From positions 1-64,000 of the forward strand of contig JAUNWH010000007.1 of the NCBI GenBank assembly GCA_030540405.1: DNA of 64,000 bases, written 5' to 3'. The stretch is from Spirochaetales bacterium. Lineage in GTDB: Bacteria; Spirochaetota; Spirochaetia; Treponematales; Treponemataceae. Shown here in pieces: positions 34,398-43,019 of the stretch. A program made the position numbers and the translations under genes. The number at the start of each line of letters is the position of its first letter. Position 1 is the stretch's first letter. The notes beneath the pieces were generated by a model. The model had not been told where the DNA came from and made no database searches. It saw only the letters and a list, made by a program, of their open reading frames with translations.

Positions 34398-35270
34398 ATG
34401 ACAATATCTAAAATTCTTGAACAAAAAAAGACGCTTCTATCATTTGAAGTTTTTCCGCCAAAGCAGCAGGCAAATTTTGAAAATACAGTTAATGCGGCAA
34501 AAGAGCTTTGCAATCTGAATCCTGACTTTATAAGCGTAACTTATGGAGCCGGAGGAACAACCAGAGAAAACACAGTTGAAATAGCCTCCAAGATTTTATC
34601 ATTTGGGACACCAGCCCTCGCGCACCTTACTTGCGTTGGAAACACAATTGACGAAGCTAAAAATATAATATCTCAAATGAAGAAAAATGGAATTGAAAAT
34701 GTCCTTGCATTGAGAGGAGACATTCCGCAGGGAATTTCAAACCCATTAAGCAAAGAACTTGAGCACGCGAATGTCCTTGCAAAAATCTTAAAGGATGAAG
34801 GCTTTTGCGTTGGAGGAGCCTGTTATCCAGAAGGACACCCGGAAAGCCATAACAGACAAGAAGACATAGACAATCTAAAATACAAAATAGATGCCGGCGT
34901 TGACTTTCTTACAACACAAATGTTTTTTGACAACAATATGCTCTACAGCTATCTCTACCAAATTCAATCAAAGGGAATTCGTGTTCCGGTTTTTGCAGGA
35001 ATCATGCCGATTACAAACAGCAACCAAGTTTCAAAAATGGTGAAACTTTCATCTGCATATATTCCGGCAAAGCTTCTTTCTATTTGCGACCGTTTTTCTG
35101 AAAATCCAGAGGCAATGCGCCAGGCAGGAATTGCTTATGCAACAGACCAGATTATAGACCTTATTTCAAACGGGGTAAGAGGCATCCATATTTATACAAT
35201 GAACAAGCCTTCTGTTGCCCAAGAAATTTATAGAAACGTTGATAAAATTATTTCCGCAACAAACAGCTAG
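34398..35270 (+). CDS. metF: Methylenetetrahydrofolate reductase
   Basis: 290 residues, a flavoprotein that reduces 5,10-methylene-THF to 5-methyl-THF, the methyl donor of MetH. The family start LLSFEVFPPKQQANFENTV is followed by DFISVTYGAGGTTRENTVEI (substrate/FAD site) and NVLALRGDIPQG. GAGGT and the downstream QMFFDN are intact. A GAGGA ribosome site precedes the ATG. It is followed 15 bases later by metH, so the two consecutive steps of methyl transfer share one message. Confidence 0.96.
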   Translation: MTISKILEQKKTLLSFEVFPPKQQANFENTVNAAKELCNLNPDFISVTYGAGGTTRENTVEIASKILSFGTPALAHLTCVGNTIDEAKNIISQMKKNGIENVLALRGDIPQGISNPLSKELEHANVLAKILKDEGFCVGGACYPEGHPESHNRQEDIDNLKYKIDAGVDFLTTQMFFDNNMLYSYLYQIQSKGIRVPVFAGIMPITNSNQVSKMVKLSSAYIPAKLLSICDRFSENPEAMRQAGIAYATDQIIDLISNGVRGIHIYTMNKPSVAQEIYRNVDKIISATNS

Positions 35271-35285
35271 CAAAAGGAGATTCTC

Positions 35286-37859
35286 TTGAGCGAATTTAAA
35301 AATTTTCTATTTAATAAAATACAAAAACGTGAGCCTGTTTTTTTTGACGGCGGAATGGGAACAATGATTCAAAAAACTCCAGGTCTTTCCTACTCTATTC
35401 CAGAAGACTTGAATTTTTACAATCCAGAAGCAATAAAAGAAATCCACAAAAAATATATACAAGCAGGAAGCAACATTTGCACCACAAACACATTCGGAGC
35501 AAATCCTATCAAGCTTGAAAATGCATCTCATTCAGCACAAGAATTTATTGAAAAAGGAATTGCTCTGGTAAAAGAAGCAATCGCTGAATGCAAAAAACAA
35601 AACGAAAACATAAACTGCTTTACCGCATGGGATTCAAGTCAGATTGGAAAACTTCTTGAACCAAACGGGCCTCTTACATTTGATGAAGCATATAACTCAT
35701 ACAAAGCAGCCGCCATTGCCGCTGAAAAAGCAGGCGCGGATCTTGCAATAATTGAAACAATGAGCGACCTTTATGAAGTAAAAGCCGCAGTCCTTGCAAT
35801 CAAAGAAAATACAAATCTTTCTGTCATAACAACAATGACATTCCAGCCAAACTTTAGAACTTTAACAGGAGCAGACGTTCTTACTTGCGTAACTTACCTT
35901 GAATCTCTGCACGTTGACGTTCTTGGTTTTAATTGCGGCGGAAGCCTTGAAGAAGACATTGAGCTTGCAAACCAATTCTGCAAATATTCACACATTCCAA
36001 TTCTTTCCCAGCCAAATGCAGGGCTTCCAGAAGTTATAAACGGAAAAGATGTGTTCAAGGTAACTCCAGAAGAATTCACAAATGCACAGGAAAAAATCCT
36101 TGAATCTGGAGTTTCAATTTTTGGAGGATGCTGCGGAACAACTCCAGACCATATAAAAACAATGACAGAAAAGCTTTCAGAAAAAAAACTGAAGGAAAAC
36201 AAAGAAAAGTTCCAGTCATTTGTCTGTTCCTACAACAAAACTGTTCAGGCAGGAGGAGTTGCAGGACCTGTAATCATCGGCGAGCGCATAAATCCAACTG
36301 GAAAAAAGAAATGCAAGGAAGCGCTCCAGAACAACGATATGCAGTTCATTATTGACGAAGCAGACAGCCAGATAAATTCAGGCGCGCATATTCTTGATAT
36401 AAACGTCGGACTTCCTGGAATAAATGAAAAAGAAATGATGCTTCAAGCGGTGAAGTCAGTACAGAAAATTTTCAATACACCGCTGCAAATCGACTCAAGC
36501 GAAAGTGATGTTTTGGAATACGCATTGAGATATTACAATGGAAAAGCTCTTGTAAACAGCGTCAATGGAAAGCAAGAAGTCATGGACAAAGTTTTTCCGC
36601 TAATAAAGCATTACGGAGGTGCTGTTGTCGCGCTTTGCATAGACGAAGACGGAATTTCCCCGACTGCGGAAGGAAGAGTAAGAGTTGCAGAAAAAATAAT
36701 TCAGGAAGCCGCTAAATACGAAATACCTGTAAGAGACATTTTTATTGACACACTCACACTGACTGTAAGCTCAGAACAAAAAGCATCGCTTGAAACTGTA
36801 AAAGCAATCAGAATCTTAAAAGAAAAATTCGGAAAAGAAGGAATCCAGTTTGTTCTTGGAGTTTCTAACATTTCATTTGGACTTCCAAGAAGAGATATTA
36901 TAAACTCAAGATTTTTTATGCTTGCACTTGAAGCAGGGCTTAGCGCGGCAATTATAAATCCGGCAAGCGTTCCGATGATGGATACCTACAGAGCTTACAG
37001 AGCTCTTGGATGCTTTGATGAAAACTGCCTTGACTACATTCAGACTTACACAGGAACTCTTGATCCTACAACTGAAAAATCTCGCCAGAAGATTCTTTCG
37101 GATGCAGTCAATGATGGAACTATTTCAATTCAAATAAACGGAACGCCTATCGCATCTCCTAAAAAAGAAGCAGAAAAAAAAAACACCTTAACTGAAACTA
37201 GCGGCACAGAAAAAACTTCAGAAGAAAAGGAGCTTATACAAATAATTGAAAAAGGCTTCAAGGACAAGGCATCAGATGCAACAGCCAGGCTTCTTGAAAA
37301 AAATGATCCTGTAAAAATAATTGACAACTGCATAGTTCCAGCACTCGACAACGTAGGAAAAGACTTTGAAACCGGGAAAAAATTCCTTCCGCAGCTTTTG
37401 CTTAGCGCAGAAACAGTGGGCAATTCATTTCTTAAAATAAAAGAAACACTTGCAGCTTCAGGAAAAGAGCAGGAAGAAAAAGGAACTATAGCAATTGCAA
37501 CGGTCTTTGGCGATATTCATGATATTGGAAAAAATATCGTCAAGGCAATGCTTGAAAACTATGGCTACAAAGTAATCGACCTTGGAAAAAATGTTCCGGC
37601 AGAAACAGTTGTAAAAACAGTTATAGAAAATAAAATCAAACTTGTAGGCTTAAGCGCGCTAATGACTACAACGGTCACTAATATGGAAGAAACTATAAAC
37701 CAGCTTCATAAAGCGTTAAAAGAAAATAATTTGGAATGTAAAATTGTAGTAGGTGGCGCAGTTTTAACACCAGACTATGCAAAAAAAATCGGAGCTGACT
37801 TCTATGCAAAAGATGCAATGGAAACAGTATCAGCAGCAAAGGAAGTTTTTGGAAAATGA
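35286..37859 (+). CDS. metH: Cobalamin-dependent methionine synthase lacking the reactivation domain
   Basis: 857 residues. Domains in order: homocysteine S-methyltransferase (about 1-300, zinc Cys in FGGCCGTTPDH), pterin-binding domain (about 325-600, GPVIIGERINPTGKK), a linker with Lys/Glu/Thr-rich sequence, then a cobalamin cap and B12-binding domain (about 650-857) with the axial His in GDIHDIGKNIVKAMLENYG. E. coli MetH has about 1227 residues; the C-terminal AdoMet-binding reactivation domain is missing, as in several anaerobes. The start is a TTG with a strong AAGGAG site 7 bases upstream. It overlaps the next gene as ATGA. Confidence 0.94.
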   Translation: MSEFKNFLFNKIQKREPVFFDGGMGTMIQKTPGLSYSIPEDLNFYNPEAIKEIHKKYIQAGSNICTTNTFGANPIKLENASHSAQEFIEKGIALVKEAIAECKKQNENINCFTAWDSSQIGKLLEPNGPLTFDEAYNSYKAAAIAAEKAGADLAIIETMSDLYEVKAAVLAIKENTNLSVITTMTFQPNFRTLTGADVLTCVTYLESLHVDVLGFNCGGSLEEDIELANQFCKYSHIPILSQPNAGLPEVINGKDVFKVTPEEFTNAQEKILESGVSIFGGCCGTTPDHIKTMTEKLSEKKLKENKEKFQSFVCSYNKTVQAGGVAGPVIIGERINPTGKKKCKEALQNNDMQFIIDEADSQINSGAHILDINVGLPGINEKEMMLQAVKSVQKIFNTPLQIDSSESDVLEYALRYYNGKALVNSVNGKQEVMDKVFPLIKHYGGAVVALCIDEDGISPTAEGRVRVAEKIIQEAAKYEIPVRDIFIDTLTLTVSSEQKASLETVKAIRILKEKFGKEGIQFVLGVSNISFGLPRRDIINSRFFMLALEAGLSAAIINPASVPMMDTYRAYRALGCFDENCLDYIQTYTGTLDPTTEKSRQKILSDAVNDGTISIQINGTPIASPKKEAEKKNTLTETSGTEKTSEEKELIQIIEKGFKDKASDATARLLEKNDPVKIIDNCIVPALDNVGKDFETGKKFLPQLLLSAETVGNSFLKIKETLAASGKEQEEKGTIAIATVFGDIHDIGKNIVKAMLENYGYKVIDLGKNVPAETVVKTVIENKIKLVGLSALMTTTVTNMEETINQLHKALKENNLECKIVVGGAVLTPDYAKKIGADFYAKDAMETVSAAKEVFGK

Positions 37860-38800
37860 AAGAAGAGAACCTAAAGTACAAGTTCAAAATTAAAAATGCA
37901 AAGAAGCCTGCACAAAAGAAAATCAAAAAGACTCTAGGAAGAACATTAAAAAGCTTTAATGTACTATATGCCTACGCAATGTTCATTTTTCACTGGACAG
38001 GTTTAAAATATTTTGCAATTTTTATTTTAAATGTAATACAAAAATTCTTTATAGTTCAGTATCTTGAAAAGTTCCACATAATGCACATTCCTGTAAAAAG
38101 AGTAGACCACAAGCTGGATTTAAAAATTCCATTCAAGCCGGAATTCGCACAATGTTATCTTGACTTTGTAAACTACTGGATTCGTCCTATGTGCATGACG
38201 ATGAAACGTTACGGAAGCTTTGAAGGAATCAAGCTCAGCGCAGAATACGTTCGCTACATGATTATGCTTTACAAGGAAGCATACAAAATTTATTCGCATT
38301 GCCTTACAACAACATCACGCCCAAAGCCAACAACAAAAGCATCAAAAGGCATTCAGTTTTGGGATCCGCATTATCTTTGCGTGCCAAGCTTGCACATTGC
38401 AATTGTTGTTCTTACAATCGGATTTTATAAAATGCTTTTTGAACGTGAAGAATTTACAGAACCAGAAAAAGAACAATGGAACAGCGAGCTTTACACTCAC
38501 GGAATAGAAATTGCAGAATCAGTTTTATACATGAAGCAGCATAGTGTAAACTGCATTTCTGCGGCAATATACATGGTAACAAAAACCGCGCCAGAGCTTT
38601 TAACAGAAAAAATGTCCATTGAATTTATTGACTCAATGTTTAAAGATTCCATTTATGTTGAAAAATCCGACTCAAAAGAAATTACAAGCTACATAAAGGA
38701 AATGTACAAAAATTTAATGGGGCAAAGCGAAAACCTCGATGACTGGACAGTTCCGCTTAAAGAATGGCTAAAAAATTATCAAAGCCAAGCGCAAAATTAA
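37856..38800 (+). CDS. Membrane protein with a possible PAP2/AUR1-like active site
   Basis: 314 residues, basic at the start, with a hydrophobic stretch near 50-70 (FAIFILNVIQKFFIVQYL) and others around 180-195. Not recognised as a named family. HYLCVPSLHIAIVVLTIGFY resembles the PSxH motif of the PAP2 lipid phosphatase and inositol-phosphoceramide synthase group, and MKQHSVNCISAAIY could be the second histidine motif. Both are loose matches. It starts inside the metH stop (ATGA), so it is translated with metH, although no link to methionine is evident. A lipid phosphatase or phosphotransferase is a guess. Confidence 0.5.
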   Translation: MKEENLKYKFKIKNAKKPAQKKIKKTLGRTLKSFNVLYAYAMFIFHWTGLKYFAIFILNVIQKFFIVQYLEKFHIMHIPVKRVDHKLDLKIPFKPEFAQCYLDFVNYWIRPMCMTMKRYGSFEGIKLSAEYVRYMIMLYKEAYKIYSHCLTTTSRPKPTTKASKGIQFWDPHYLCVPSLHIAIVVLTIGFYKMLFEREEFTEPEKEQWNSELYTHGIEIAESVLYMKQHSVNCISAAIYMVTKTAPELLTEKMSIEFIDSMFKDSIYVEKSDSKEITSYIKEMYKNLMGQSENLDDWTVPLKEWLKNYQSQAQN

Positions 38801-38818
38801 AATGCAAAAATAAAAAAG

Positions 38819-39610
38819 CTACTTTGATGAAATTTTCATAAGCTTCAAGCGGCCTTTTATTTCAACAGACTCTCCAGGCTCAAATGCAAAAATATCTTCC
38901 GCATTTGCAGTAAGTCCGTTTACAGTTCCGCTTCCCTCAATCACAAAGCCAAGAACTATATCACGAGGATTTTTATTGCCGAGAGCATTTTCTATTTTTG
39001 AAGAATAAAAATTTTCAACATTGATTTCCTCAAGAGAAAAGTACGGGCAAGAAAACGCCCCAGGGAAAGGCATAATTTTTCTTACACTGCTGTCTTTTAT
39101 GCAGGCAATTCCTTTTTCTACATGGCACTCTCTTCCGCGCCCCCAGTCGTACAATCTGTAAGTAATATCGCTTGACTGCTGAACTTCCAAAAGACGCAAG
39201 CCGCCACAGATTGCATGGACAGTTCCAGCCGGAATATAAATAAAATCTCCAGCCTTGACCTTTTCATAGCGCAGGCAGTCCTGCAAAGAATTCGCTTCAA
39301 TAGCTTTTCTAAGCTCGCTCGCACTATAAACTCCGTTCAATCCGTAGACAAGCTCCGTGCCTTCTTTTGCAGAAAGAACATACCAGCATTCTGTTTTTCC
39401 GCGGCAGCGCTCATAAAGAGCAGCTTTTTCATCATCAGGATGAACCTGAACGCTCAAAGTTTTGTCGGCCTGAATAACTTTTACCAAAAGAGGATAATCG
39501 CCGCCACACAACTCAAAGAAATCCTTTTGAAATCCATTTTTATGCGTGGAAGCGATCCAGTTTTCATAGCCCCAAATTTTTTCAGACTTTATAGCGTTCA
39601 GTTTTCTCAT
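38819..39610 (-). CDS. manA: Type I mannose-6-phosphate isomerase
   Basis: 263 residues. It interconverts fructose-6-phosphate and mannose-6-phosphate. Zinc ligands are visible in LSVQVHPDDEKAALYERCRG and in IYIPAGTVHAICGGLRLLEV, where the second His motif and Glu lie. It is shorter than the E. coli enzyme but of usual size for the compact bacterial class (about 260-320). The ATG directly follows the stop of the upstream nucleotidyltransferase gene, so the pair probably makes an activated sugar together. Confidence 0.9.
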   Translation of the reverse strand: MRKLNAIKSEKIWGYENWIASTHKNGFQKDFFELCGGDYPLLVKVIQADKTLSVQVHPDDEKAALYERCRGKTECWYVLSAKEGTELVYGLNGVYSASELRKAIEANSLQDCLRYEKVKAGDFIYIPAGTVHAICGGLRLLEVQQSSDITYRLYDWGRGRECHVEKGIACIKDSSVRKIMPFPGAFSCPYFSLEEINVENFYSSKIENALGNKNPRDIVLGFVIEGSGTVNGLTANAEDIFAFEPGESVEIKGRLKLMKISSK

Positions 39611-40519
39611 TTAATGCTCCCAAAGCTTTGCAGGATAATATCCGTCTTCAATCTTCTTTGCAATTTCTTGCTTTACAATCTCGCGGTCCTCTGGATAAGT
39701 CATTCCAAACCACTTTTCAGAAGAAGTAAAGAATTTTATGCTGCCTTCGCCGTTCTTTACAATGTCGCTAGCCGCAACTGGCAGTAACGCTTCCGCTTTT
39801 AGCTCTCCAATTGAAGAAGATTTAAAATTGTCCCAATATTTATGGAAACGCTCAAATGCCTTCAAGCTGAATCCAAAGAAATTCATGCTTACCCATTCTT
39901 TTCCTGTAAACGGAATTTCCTTGCCGTCAAGCTCGCTTATAATCCCATCGCCTTTGTAGCTAATTTTTGTATTTTCAACAATCGACTCAAGATAGCCGTC
40001 TTTTACAGAACAAACTCCGCGGCTAACAGAACCGCTTTTGCTCATGGTGTTTCCAAGAACGTAACCGACCATTGCATGCTCAGGAGAATCAGGGCTTATA
40101 GACGAAAGATATTTTCCCAAAGTTGCAAATGCTTCTCTGCCATAATAGTCATCGCTATTTATTACAGCAAACGGAGCGTTTATCTTTTCTTCAGCGCAAA
40201 GAACAGCATGAATCGTTCCCCAAGGCTTTGTGCGCGCAGAAGATTTTTCTGCCTCGCCTGCAGTCAAAAGAGAATCATGTGTCTGAAAAACATATTCCGC
40301 GTCAAAATTACGGGCAACTCTGTCAAAAAGCCGCTCCCTAAAGTCTTTTTCAATGTCAGGACGGATTACAAATACAACTTTTCCAAACCCGCTTTTTTTA
40401 GCATCGAAAGTCGCAAAGTCCAAAAGACACTCGCCATGCTGACCTACAGAATCAATCTGCTTAACCCCACCGTAACGGCTTCCCATTCCAGCTGCAAGAA
40501 CCAACAATACAGGTTTCAT
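39611..40519 (-). CDS. NDP-sugar pyrophosphorylase-like nucleotidyltransferase
   Basis: 302 residues of the nucleotidyltransferase family that makes NDP-sugars from NTP and a sugar-1-phosphate. The start VLLVLAAGMGSRYGGVKQID holds the nucleotide-binding loop, and PFAVINSDDYYGREAF carries the metal-binding Asp-Asp. The exact sugar and base cannot be read from sequence; being coupled to manA makes mannose-1-phosphate guanylyl transfer one option and glucose-1-phosphate uridylyl transfer another. A GGGAG site lies upstream of the ATG. Confidence 0.8.
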   Translation of the reverse strand: MKPVLLVLAAGMGSRYGGVKQIDSVGQHGECLLDFATFDAKKSGFGKVVFVIRPDIEKDFRERLFDRVARNFDAEYVFQTHDSLLTAGEAEKSSARTKPWGTIHAVLCAEEKINAPFAVINSDDYYGREAFATLGKYLSSISPDSPEHAMVGYVLGNTMSKSGSVSRGVCSVKDGYLESIVENTKISYKGDGIISELDGKEIPFTGKEWVSMNFFGFSLKAFERFHKYWDNFKSSSIGELKAEALLPVAASDIVKNGEGSIKFFTSSEKWFGMTYPEDREIVKQEIAKKIEDGYYPAKLWEH

Positions 40520-40586
40520 TTCTCATTCTCCCGTTAATTTAAATTTTTATACTTAAAGATACTTATCGATTTTTAGCTATAAAAAG

Positions 40587-41288
40587 CTATGCAGTAACAG
40601 CCTCAAGCGCAATTTTCATCATGTTTGTAAAAGTAACCTGACGCTCTTCTGCGGAAGTTTCGCCGCCCAAAAGAATATGGTCGCTAACAGTAAGAACTGC
40701 CAAAGCCTTTCTCTTGAATTTTGCAGCAAGCGTATAAAGCTCCGCGGCTTCCATTTCTACGCCCATGACTCCATACTCTGCCCAAAGCTTCCAGTTTTCC
40801 TTTGGATCGTAAAACATATCGCTTGAAACACAAAGCCCTACATTCGGCTTTATGCCGATTTTTTCAGCAGCAGAATAAGCCTTTGTAAGAAGCTCAAAGT
40901 CCGCAACAGGAGCAAAATGAAGTCCGTTGAACCTCATTGTATTCAGCCCGGAATCTGAACACGCGCCTTCCGCAAGAATAACATCTCTAAGCGCAATATT
41001 TTTTTGCACAGCCCCGCAAGTTCCAACACGCACAGCTTTCTGCACATTGTAAAACTGAAAAAGCTCATTTACATAAATAGAAAGCGAAGGCTGTCCCATT
41101 CCAGTTCCCTGAACAGAAACTCTTTTTCCATTATAAAGCCCTGTAAATCCATACATTCCGCGGACTTCATTATAGCACTTGGCATCCTGCAAGAAATTTT
41201 CAGCAATAAACTTAGCTCTAAGAGGATCACCAGGAAGCAAAACTGCCTCTGCGATGTCTCCTTCTTTTGCATTAATATGTGTACTCAT
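40587..41288 (-). CDS. deoD: Purine-nucleoside phosphorylase, DeoD type
   Basis: 233 residues. It phosphorolyses purine ribo- and deoxyribonucleosides. The start [20 protein letters not shown], then [20 protein letters not shown] and the [15 protein letters not shown] motif are typical of the hexameric DeoD class. An earlier in-frame codon at 41327 lies upstream of the promoter, so the ATG at 41288 is chosen. With the -10 box only 7 bases away it is probably leaderless. apt lies just upstream, giving a purine-salvage pair with separate promoters. Confidence 0.95.
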   Translation of the reverse strand: MSTHINAKEGDIAEAVLLPGDPLRAKFIAENFLQDAKCYNEVRGMYGFTGLYNGKRVSVQGTGMGQPSLSIYVNELFQFYNVQKAVRVGTCGAVQKNIALRDVILAEGACSDSGLNTMRFNGLHFAPVADFELLTKAYSAAEKIGIKPNVGLCVSSDMFYDPKENWKLWAEYGVMGVEMEAAELYTLAAKFKRKALAVLTVSDHILLGGETSAEERQVTFTNMMKIALEAVTA

Positions 41289-41295
41289 ACTTAGA

Positions 41296-41301
41296 ATTAT
41301 A
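41296..41301 (-). promoter_or_regulatory. Extended -10 of deoD, predicted leaderless
   Basis: On the minus strand TGTTATAAT is an extended -10 with a perfect TATAAT (41301-41296). Seven bases lie between it and the ATG at 41288. The -35 is poor, and no ribosome site is visible. Confidence 0.55.
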
Positions 41302-41354
41302 ACATAAATTTTTATAAAACGATACAAAAATCATATAATCGGCAGAAGAAAGGC

Positions 41355-41891
41355 TTACTCAGACTGATAATTTACAAGAGTTGTAACATTAAGATCTTCA
41401 AGCTTTTTCTGATAATTCAAGAAAGGAAGCCCTATAACGCCAAAGACATCCGTTGCCTTAGCACCGCCCTGCTCTATCAAATTTGCAGCCGCCTTTAAAG
41501 TTCCGCCGGTTGCAATAAGGTCATCAACCAAAAGAATATTCTGACCTTTTGAAATATCGGCAGTATGGACTTCTATTTCAGCAGTGCCGTACTCAAGCTC
41601 ATATTTACAAGTATATGTTTTTCCGGGAAGTTTCCCTTTTTTGCGAATCAAAATAAGAGGAATTCCCATTGCCTGGGCGAAAGGTGCAGCAAATACAAAT
41701 CCGCGCGACTCAATTCCAGCTACAGCATCAATCCTTTTATCCTTATAGAGCTCCACCATACGCTCAATTGTATAGCGGAATGCTTCCGGATGGCGAAGAA
41801 CTCCTGTTATATCATAAAACAAAACGCCTTTTTTAGGAAAATCAGGCACGCGGCCAATTACTTTATCAAGAACCTCAAAATCTTTATTCAT
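41355..41891 (-). CDS. apt: Adenine phosphoribosyltransferase
   Basis: 178 residues. It converts adenine and PRPP into AMP. The family features are DFPKKGVLFYDITGVLRHPE near the start, GIESRGFVFAAPFAQAMGIP, and the PRPP-binding loop ILLVDDLIATGGTLKAAANL. The ATG at 41891 has GGAG 5 bases before it; an earlier in-frame codon at 41978 lies above the promoter and is not used. deoD follows 66 bases downstream in the same direction. Confidence 0.95.
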   Translation of the reverse strand: MNKDFEVLDKVIGRVPDFPKKGVLFYDITGVLRHPEAFRYTIERMVELYKDKRIDAVAGIESRGFVFAAPFAQAMGIPLILIRKKGKLPGKTYTCKYELEYGTAEIEVHTADISKGQNILLVDDLIATGGTLKAAANLIEQGGAKATDVFGVIGLPFLNYQKKLEDLNVTTLVNYQSE

Positions 41892-41910
41892 ATTTACTCC
41901 AGAGTTTTTT

Positions 41911-41939
41911 ATTATAAACTGAATACAGGCAAAATGCAA
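41911..41939 (-). promoter_or_regulatory. Promoter of apt
   Basis: On the minus strand TTGCAT (41939-41934), 17-base spacer, TATAAT (41916-41911). It is followed by a GGAG site and the ATG at 41891, so this message has a normal leader. Confidence 0.65.
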
Positions 41940-41949
41940 ATATGAGTTT

Positions 41950-42320
41950 ACTGACAGGCTATTGACAAATTGGTGCATAAGCTATAGCAACATTATGTCA
42001 ATAAGCTATAGAGAATAATGCACATAGACTATGTAGCGTTATCTATATAAGCTATTAAGAACATCACTGACAGACTGTATATAGGTTAACTATACAGTCT
42101 ATGTACAGCATTACAGATAACTTATATATAAATATCAAATACAGACTGTCTATGCAGTATACGAATAGACTATATATGAATATTGCATATAGACTGACTG
42201 TGAGTAATGCGGATAGACTGTCAGCAGATATGTGTACTGACTGTCGACAAATATGCCGACAGTCAGTACGTAACACTGTGGACTGTCAGTACCACTATGC
42301 CGGTACTGTAAATATTTGAC
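41950..42320. repeat. Degenerate 23-24 bp tandem array with inverted, hairpin-forming units
   Basis: About 16 units follow one another with cores near 41956, 41979, 42003, 42026, 42049, 42072, 42095, 42119, 42143, 42167, 42191, 42215, 42238, 42260, 42280 and 42302: a period of 23-24, shrinking to about 20-22 at the right end. The core is close to ATAGACTGT or ATAAGCTAT. Some units are inverted, giving perfect hairpin arms: AGACTGTATA/TATACAGTCT (42072-42100), GTACTGACTGTCG/CGACAGTCAGTAC (42234-42269) and CAGTACC/GGTACTG (42287-42308). The left units are more decayed. It lies between the divergent apt and SH3 genes. Because 24 is a multiple of three, both strands have open frames with an 8-residue period, but these look accidental. 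Confidence 0.8.
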
Positions 42321-42364
42321 TCTTCCATAATTATATACCCTTAATTTCGAGTTTTATAATTTTA

Positions 42365-42466
42365 TGTCATTATCGGGCTTAACCCGATAATCTATTGAAA
42401 ATTTCCAACAGATTCCTGACCAAGTTTACTACTTAAACATCGCAGTGTCTTAGCACGGGAATGACA
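42365..42466. repeat. Palindromic repeat element, about 100 bp
   Basis: The ends are inverted copies, TGTCATT (42365-42371) and AATGACA (42460-42466). Inside are the perfect hairpin ATTATCGGG-CTTAA-CCCGATAAT (42369-42391) and the imperfect pair ATCTATTG/CAACAGAT. Shorter relatives occur at 555-588 and 57028-57066. Together with the array to its left this fills the only gene-free gap longer than 300 bases; the remainder (42321-42364, 42467-42507) shows nothing clear. Confidence 0.65.
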
Positions 42467-42507
42467 CTTAAATTACTGTTCTTATCAAAAGTCGGCATTC
42501 AGGCTAT

Positions 42508-42535
42508 TTAACACAAACTGTTACAATGCTATACT
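42508..42535 (+). promoter_or_regulatory. Promoter of the SH3-M48-cyclase operon, predicted leaderless
   Basis: TTAACA (42508-42513), 16-base spacer, TATACT (42530-42535). The start codon at 42543 is 7 bases beyond. A GAGG at 42538-42541 is only one base from the ATG, too close to serve as a ribosome site. Confidence 0.55.
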
Positions 42536-42542
42536 TTGAGGC

Positions 42543-43019
42543 ATGAGTAAAATCAAAATTATTTTTTTATCAGTTATGGCGCTGAATATTTCTTCTGCAT
42601 TCGCCGCAGAACCAAAGCCTCAGTATGTGCAGGTGGATTCAGCAATTGTCAGAGTCAAGGCGTCACAGTTTGCATCTAGCACAGGAACTTTAAAGCTTGG
42701 CGATAAAGTCAAAGTTACTTCAAAAGGAAAATCCTGGTCTTGCATTTCATCTGAGGATGGAAAAATTGCAGGCTGGCTTCCAAATTCGTCTTTAACAACA
42801 AAAAAGCTGATTGTAAATGTAAGTGGAAAAACTTCCGCAAATGCAAAAGAGCTTGGGCTTGCAGGAAAAGGAATGGACAAGGCATTTGAAAAAGTTTACA
42901 GCCAGGCAAGCGAAATTTCATTTGCTCAAGTTGATAAAATTGAAGCAAATGCTTGCTCAGAAAAAGACGCAATTGCCTTTATAAAAGAAGGCCAGCTCAA
43001 TGCAGGAGGTGAAGAATAA
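42543..43019 (+). CDS. Secreted SH3-domain protein
   Basis: 158 residues. A signal peptide (KIIFLSVMALNISSAFA) is followed by a bacterial SH3 domain: QVDSAIVRVKASQFASS, then LKLGDKVKVTSK and KIAGWLPNSSL (about 30-90). Such domains bind peptides or cell wall. The C-terminal 60 residues are helical and not recognised. Its stop shares a base with the ATG of the metalloprotease gene (TAATG), so the two products are tightly linked and may meet in the periplasm. Confidence 0.8.
   Translation: MSKIKIIFLSVMALNISSAFAAEPKPQYVQVDSAIVRVKASQFASSTGTLKLGDKVKVTSKGKSWSCISSEDGKIAGWLPNSSLTTKKLIVNVSGKTSANAKELGLAGKGMDKAFEKVYSQASEISFAQVDKIEANACSEKDAIAFIKEGQLNAGGEE

Noticed and set aside
39842-40537. 231-residue plus-strand frame within the nucleotidyltransferase gene
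   Set aside because: Shadow of a conserved gene on the other strand; composition is that of the opposite strand.
42085-42090. TrpR operator-like GTTAAC core inside the repeat array
   Set aside because: The flanks (TATAG and TATAC) differ from the E. coli operator, and the symmetry is explained by the inverted repeat units.
42064-42319. Two open frames (70 and 72 residues) on opposite strands inside the repeat array
   Set aside because: They exist because the unit length is near 24, a multiple of three. They show an 8-residue period, lack ribosome sites and have no family likeness.
41950-42320. CRISPR array
   Set aside because: There is no constant repeat with distinct spacers; every unit is a variant of the same short core, and no cas genes are present.
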